Shown here piece by piece: positions 31,216-34,276 of a stretch of DNA of 34,276 nucleotides (the stretch's first letter is position 1; every line of letters starts with the position of its first letter). Source of the DNA: CAZDVQ01 sp964508975 (GTDB taxonomy: Bacteria > Bacteroidota > Bacteroidia > Chitinophagales > Saprospiraceae); NCBI GenBank assembly GCA_964508975.1, contig CAZDVQ010000049.1, forward strand, positions 1 through 34,276, written 5' to 3'. The notes beneath the pieces are model-generated. The model saw nothing but the letters and a program-made list of their open reading frames with translations, was not told the origin of the DNA and did no database searches. A program made the translations under genes and the position numbers.

Positions 31216-33189
31216 TCAAGCTTCAATGGGTAGTTCCACTCGAAAGTTTGATGCACCAGGTTTTTTCTCGTAACTGATTTCTGCACCCAGCTGTTGCGAT
31301 AATATCTGCATCACTTTAAACCCAAAGCCTCCTTGGCTTAAATCAAATACTTCTGGTAAGCCTGGGCCATTGTCCGTATATTGTATCGTTAAAAAACCGG
31401 GGCGCTCGCTTACATGCACGGAAATTAACCCATTATCTAGGTCTTTAAAGGCATATTTCAAGGAGTTTGTCGCCAACTCGTTGATAATTAGTCCTAATGG
31501 TATAGCTTGTTGTAGTTGTAAGTCACGGCATTGGCCGCTTACTTTAAATTGTACATCAGCCTCCTGCATGCGGTAGCCACTGCAAAGTTCTGTCAGCAAT
31601 TGTTTGGTAAACTGCACAAAGTCTAACTGCCCCTTCTCGTTTTGGTCGTATAAGCTCTGGTGTATCAAAGCCATACTTTGTATCCGGGCTTGGCTTTCCT
31701 GTAAAATACGCTTGGTTTCATCTTGTTTCGACGAGCGTGCCTGCAAGTATAATAAACTCTTGAGCATGGTCAAGTTATTCTTCACCCGATGGTGAATTTC
31801 ATGTACTAGCATCGTCTTTTCAATGGCTTGCTGCTCTACAAGCTCTTTTTCCTGTTTTAAAGCGGCATTTATTTTTTGCTTTAAACGGTTTGAACGGAAT
31901 AAAGCGGTCCCCAAACCGAGAAACAAGATGATGGCCGCTACCGAAATTAGCATCCTGCGCCGCAAACCCCTGTTTTGCTCATGCAAGAAGGCGTTTTCAG
32001 TATTTTTCTTGTCGGTTTCATACTTCACCAAGAGTTCCTTTTGGGCTAGCTCGGCTTGAAGTTCCATGTCCGATATCCGCTTTTCACGCTCGGCGTTGAA
32101 CACGCTGTCGTTCCACGATTTATACTGCTCGTAATACTCCAATGCTTGCAAGGCTTTATTGTTGGCCCTAGCTATGTCCGACAAGGCTTTGTACCCATCC
32201 CTGATGTAAATTTTAGCTTGCTGCGTTTTGGCATCACGTAGTAAGCGCTGGGCATATGCAGCGGCCTTGTCCAACCGACCTTGTTGTATATACACTTGAG
32301 TAAGTACCGATAGCGGCCTTAAGGCATTGTCTCGCCGTTTGAGGCTATCCATAATATGCAAGGAGGAGAGGGCATATCGCTCGGCGGAGACATAGTCTGC
32401 TAAACCAAAGTAAATATCCGACAGTACATGGCTCGTTGTGCCCACCTGGTAGGCGTTGCTCAAATCTTTGTTGAATAATTCAATCGTACGTTTGAGCTCT
32501 TCCTGGGCTTGCGCTACGTCTTTGCGTAGGTAGTATTCCTTGGCCAAGTTGGCCGAGTTCATCGCTGCCCTGGCCCAGGATTGCATCTTAATAGAGTTTT
32601 CCAAGGCTAGTTCGAAGTTGGCCTGCACCAACTTGGTGTTCATCCCTTGGCTTTGGTATACTTCGGCCAGGTTATTGGCTAGCGTTGCAATCCAGAGTGG
32701 TTCGCCTAGTTTTTGGGCAACGCTTAGTCCTTTGGCGTAAAGCTCGATGGCCTTGTCATAGTCGCCGTAATCGCCATACATGCCAGCCATGAGGCTGTAG
32801 CAGGAGGCCACATAGTCCAAGCGTTGTATCTTGTTGGCGCACACCAAGCAACTATCGTAGTTGGCCAATCCCGCACTGACTTGTTCTTCAATTACTTGCG
32901 TCAGTGCTTTCACCCGGTAAGCATCGGCCATAATGAGGTAATCGTTTCTTTTTTTCCCGATGGCTAGTGCTTGGTCGGCCAGTGTAATGGCTCGAGCAGG
33001 GTCTTGGAACTTGAGCTCCCAGGCCAATAAACCCATGAGCCGGGCCCGTGCGGTATCTGTTTGGGCTTTGCTGATTTGCAGGTCTAGGCGCTTGGCTACT
33101 TCTCCATAGCTTACCTGTGATGACAATGTGCCACAGGATAAAAGCATGACCATCAAAATGATGTACCATTTTAGCCCCTTTATAGCCAT
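31216..33189 (-). CDS. TPR-containing sensor histidine kinase (HisKA_2 type)
   Basis: 657 residues from the ATG at 33189, giving a signal/anchor segment MAIKGLKWYIILMVMLLSCG. A frame from 33288 would overlap the regulator gene by 74 bp. Residues about 30-375 form TPR-type helical repeats on the exterior side. A coiled coil precedes a membrane segment at about 413-432 (MLISVAAIILFLGLGTALF). Then comes a coiled coil and the HisKA_2 dimerisation domain with EIHHRVKNN (His466/467 the phospho-acceptor region). The HATPase_c domain has N box NELATNSLKYAF and G boxes DNGPGLP and GGFGFKVM. It signals to the adjacent LytTR regulator. TPRs sense peptides or other proteins; the stimulus is unknown. It starts 25 bp after the regulator stop, so it is one operon. 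Confidence 0.92.
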   Translation of the reverse strand: MAIKGLKWYIILMVMLLSCGTLSSQVSYGEVAKRLDLQISKAQTDTARARLMGLLAWELKFQDPARAITLADQALAIGKKRNDYLIMADAYRVKALTQVIEEQVSAGLANYDSCLVCANKIQRLDYVASCYSLMAGMYGDYGDYDKAIELYAKGLSVAQKLGEPLWIATLANNLAEVYQSQGMNTKLVQANFELALENSIKMQSWARAAMNSANLAKEYYLRKDVAQAQEELKRTIELFNKDLSNAYQVGTTSHVLSDIYFGLADYVSAERYALSSLHIMDSLKRRDNALRPLSVLTQVYIQQGRLDKAAAYAQRLLRDAKTQQAKIYIRDGYKALSDIARANNKALQALEYYEQYKSWNDSVFNAEREKRISDMELQAELAQKELLVKYETDKKNTENAFLHEQNRGLRRRMLISVAAIILFLGLGTALFRSNRLKQKINAALKQEKELVEQQAIEKTMLVHEIHHRVKNNLTMLKSLLYLQARSSKQDETKRILQESQARIQSMALIHQSLYDQNEKGQLDFVQFTKQLLTELCSGYRMQEADVQFKVSGQCRDLQLQQAIPLGLIINELATNSLKYAFKDLDNGLISVHVSERPGFLTIQYTDNGPGLPEVFDLSQGGFGFKVMQILSQQLGAEISYEKKPGASNFRVELPIEA

Positions 33190-33214
33190 CTTTTGCACGG
33201 TTCTCAGCACGAGC

Positions 33215-33922
33215 TTAGGCTTGCGGGTTAAAAATAGCCAGTATATCATCCCTAAATTTCCTTGATAAAGGGATGCGTTCCTCGCCAACTAGGGTATATT
33301 GCCCGTTAATGGCATGCACATGGTTCAAGTTCACGGCGTAGGTACGGTGTGTCCGCTGGATTTCAGGCACTGCAATGTCTTCTAATAATCTTTGCAGACT
33401 GATGCGCAGCAAGTATTTTTTCTGCTTGGTATATAGTTCTACATAAACGTTGTCCGATTTCATCCACAAGATATCGCTGGCCGCAAGCTTTACACTTACA
33501 GTACCATCTTTTATAATAACCTGTTTGTCTTGTACTTGCGATTTTCGTAACCTGGCTTGTACAATTTCTACCGTGGTGTACAGGTCCGATTCTGAGAAAG
33601 GTTTAATCAAGTAGGCCTCTGGGTTCAGCAAGGCAGCTTTTTGGATGGTTTCGCGGCCCGAGTACGAGGTGAGGAACACAAAAGGAACTTTAAAAGTGCT
33701 GTTCAACTGCTCGGCTACATCAAAACCATTTTTGGCACTTTCTAGGTTAATATCAACAAAACAAAGGTCGAGTTCTGCATGAAAACGCTCTAGTAACAAC
33801 ATAGCTGCGGGGTAATCTTTAGCCACGCCTAGCACTGTATAGCCAAGGTCTTGCAGCATTTCCCGCAGCATTTCAGCAATCAAAAGCTCATCTTCAACAA
33901 TTAAAATCTTGGTGTGGCTCAT
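33215..33922 (-). CDS. LytTR-family response regulator
   Basis: A 235-residue protein from the ATG at 33922. A GTG at 33952 falls on the -7 element and would add ten unlikely residues. The receiver domain (about 1-120) has acidic residues VEDE near the N-terminus, phospho-acceptor Asp57 in CFVDINL, Thr in FLTSYS and Lys in LIKPF. The LytTR DNA-binding domain (about 138-235) includes DILWMKSDNVYVELYTKQKKYL, IQRTHRTYAVNLNHV and PLSRKFRDDIL. It is the first gene of the two-gene operon with the TPR kinase. Predicted LytTR-type boxes at 31130-31159 are a likely target. Confidence 0.94.
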   Translation of the reverse strand: MSHTKILIVEDELLIAEMLREMLQDLGYTVLGVAKDYPAAMLLLERFHAELDLCFVDINLESAKNGFDVAEQLNSTFKVPFVFLTSYSGRETIQKAALLNPEAYLIKPFSESDLYTTVEIVQARLRKSQVQDKQVIIKDGTVSVKLAASDILWMKSDNVYVELYTKQKKYLLRISLQRLLEDIAVPEIQRTHRTYAVNLNHVHAINGQYTLVGEERIPLSRKFRDDILAIFNPQA

Positions 33923-33951
33923 GCCTTGTGGTGTAGTTTTTTGTTGATTCA

Positions 33952-33959
33952 CAAACGTA
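33952..33959 (-). promoter_or_regulatory. -7 element of the regulator-kinase operon
   Basis: TACGTTTG on the minus strand, an exact TAnnTTTG match 29 bp before the ATG at 33922. No -33 match at the usual distance. Confidence 0.5.
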
Positions 33960-34003
33960 ATTTACGGATATTTGTTTTGTTGGATGTTTTTTGAGGTAGA
34001 TTT

Positions 34004-34152
34004 TTTGGGCGCCCCGGCGCTTCGCGCCGTCGCTACGCTACGCAGCTCGCTGTCGCTCGGCCCGCGTTGCGGTCTGGCCCTGCGGGCCACTGCTTCGCAT
34101 CGCTGGCGCTTTTTGATTATGAATTATAAATTATTGATTATAAATCAGTTAA
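34004..34152 (+). repeat. GC-rich family A element, copy 10, with AT tail
   Basis: The core TTTTGGGCGCCCCGGCGCTTCGCGCCG ... GCTGGCGC ends near 34110. The tail TTTTTGATTATGAATTATAAATTATTGATTATAAATC matches that at 23131-23169. A CTCTGCTCTCTG stretch follows at 34164, as in copy 8. Confidence 0.85.
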
Positions 34153-34221
34153 GGCTGAATAGCTCTGCTCTCTGCCCAGTGGCGTAGCCGCTGGGGCAGG
34201 ATTGATTGGTTCTATTTTTTA

Positions 34222-34276
34222 GTTGTGATTTACCACCCCGTCTGCGCTACGTGGCGTAAAACGCCACCTGCGCATC
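34222..34276. repeat. Family C interspersed repeat, copy 3 (reverse, cut by window end)
   Basis: In reverse complement it contains GCGCAGACGGGGTGGTAAATC, aligning with the GCAGACGGGGTGGTTACAAAG block of copy 2. The adjacent segment is the hairpin GTGGCGTTTTACGCCAC in place of the sequence present in copies 1 and 2. Confidence 0.6.

Noticed and set aside
33972..34187. 71-codon plus-strand ORF at the window end
   Set aside because: Runs through a family A element and its AT tail; not supported as a gene.

Overview
The window is chromosomal DNA of a Bacteroidota bacterium. The evidence is two surface proteins with type IX secretion (T9SS) C-terminal sorting domains, the lineage-typical run rpmB-rpmG-DUF4295-ftsY, LytTR/HisKA_2 signalling genes, few Shine-Dalgarno sites, and several promoters of the Bacteroidota sigma-A type (-7 TAnnTTTG). 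The family looks like Chitinophagales, Saprospirales or Sphingobacteriales, but the genus cannot be told from sequence alone.

Layout. 0.1-1.7 kb: secreted alpha/beta-hydrolase with a T9SS tail (-). 1.9-3.3 kb: transglutaminase-like protein and SAM methyltransferase (+). 3.6-4.3 kb: HigBA-like toxin-antitoxin pair (-) behind a perfect 22-bp inverted repeat. 4.4-6.1 kb: two overlapping lipoprotein genes, weakly GldM-like. 6.2-9.5 kb: cupin, ferrochelatase, YdcF/ElyC-like protein and an S24-type repressor. 9.8 kb: a 33-residue membrane peptide gene with its own terminator. 10.3-11.3 kb: a lipoprotein with faint GldN-like character. 11.4-13.3 kb: tRNA-Arg(ACG), L28, L33, DUF4295 (bL38) and FtsY. 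13.5-16.9 kb: an ABC-F ATPase converging on a secreted MORN-caspase. 17.8-22.9 kb: astacin-like metalloprotease with five C-terminal repeats, a methyltransferase, an M1 aminopeptidase and endonuclease III. 23.9-30.5 kb: a 2127-residue T9SS surface protein holding an internal duplication of about 430 residues, preceded by a 49-codon ORF and a promoter with a 16-bp palindrome. 31-34 kb: a LytTR response regulator and TPR histidine kinase operon. Downstream of it lie paired LytTR-type boxes, a promoter and a terminator that together could define a small RNA of about 80 nt.

The intergenic spaces are unusual. They are filled with GC-rich interspersed elements of about 100 bp (ten of one family, two of a second), often flanked by AT-rich word-like repeats. 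A third repeat family of about 140 bp appears at both ends of the window and at 23.6 kb. Within an element family the flanks are conserved while the hairpin stems change sequence yet remain perfectly self-complementary, as if stem formation were selected or whole hairpins were exchanged. Some repeats touch genes: they supply the apparent TTG start of the transglutaminase-like gene and the end of nth, and a 45-bp copy of one gene's 3' end flanks one element.

The items I consider most worth following are the LytTR-box/small-RNA locus (31.0-31.16 kb), the hairpin-swapping repeats, and the regulated leader and duplicated module of the giant surface protein.
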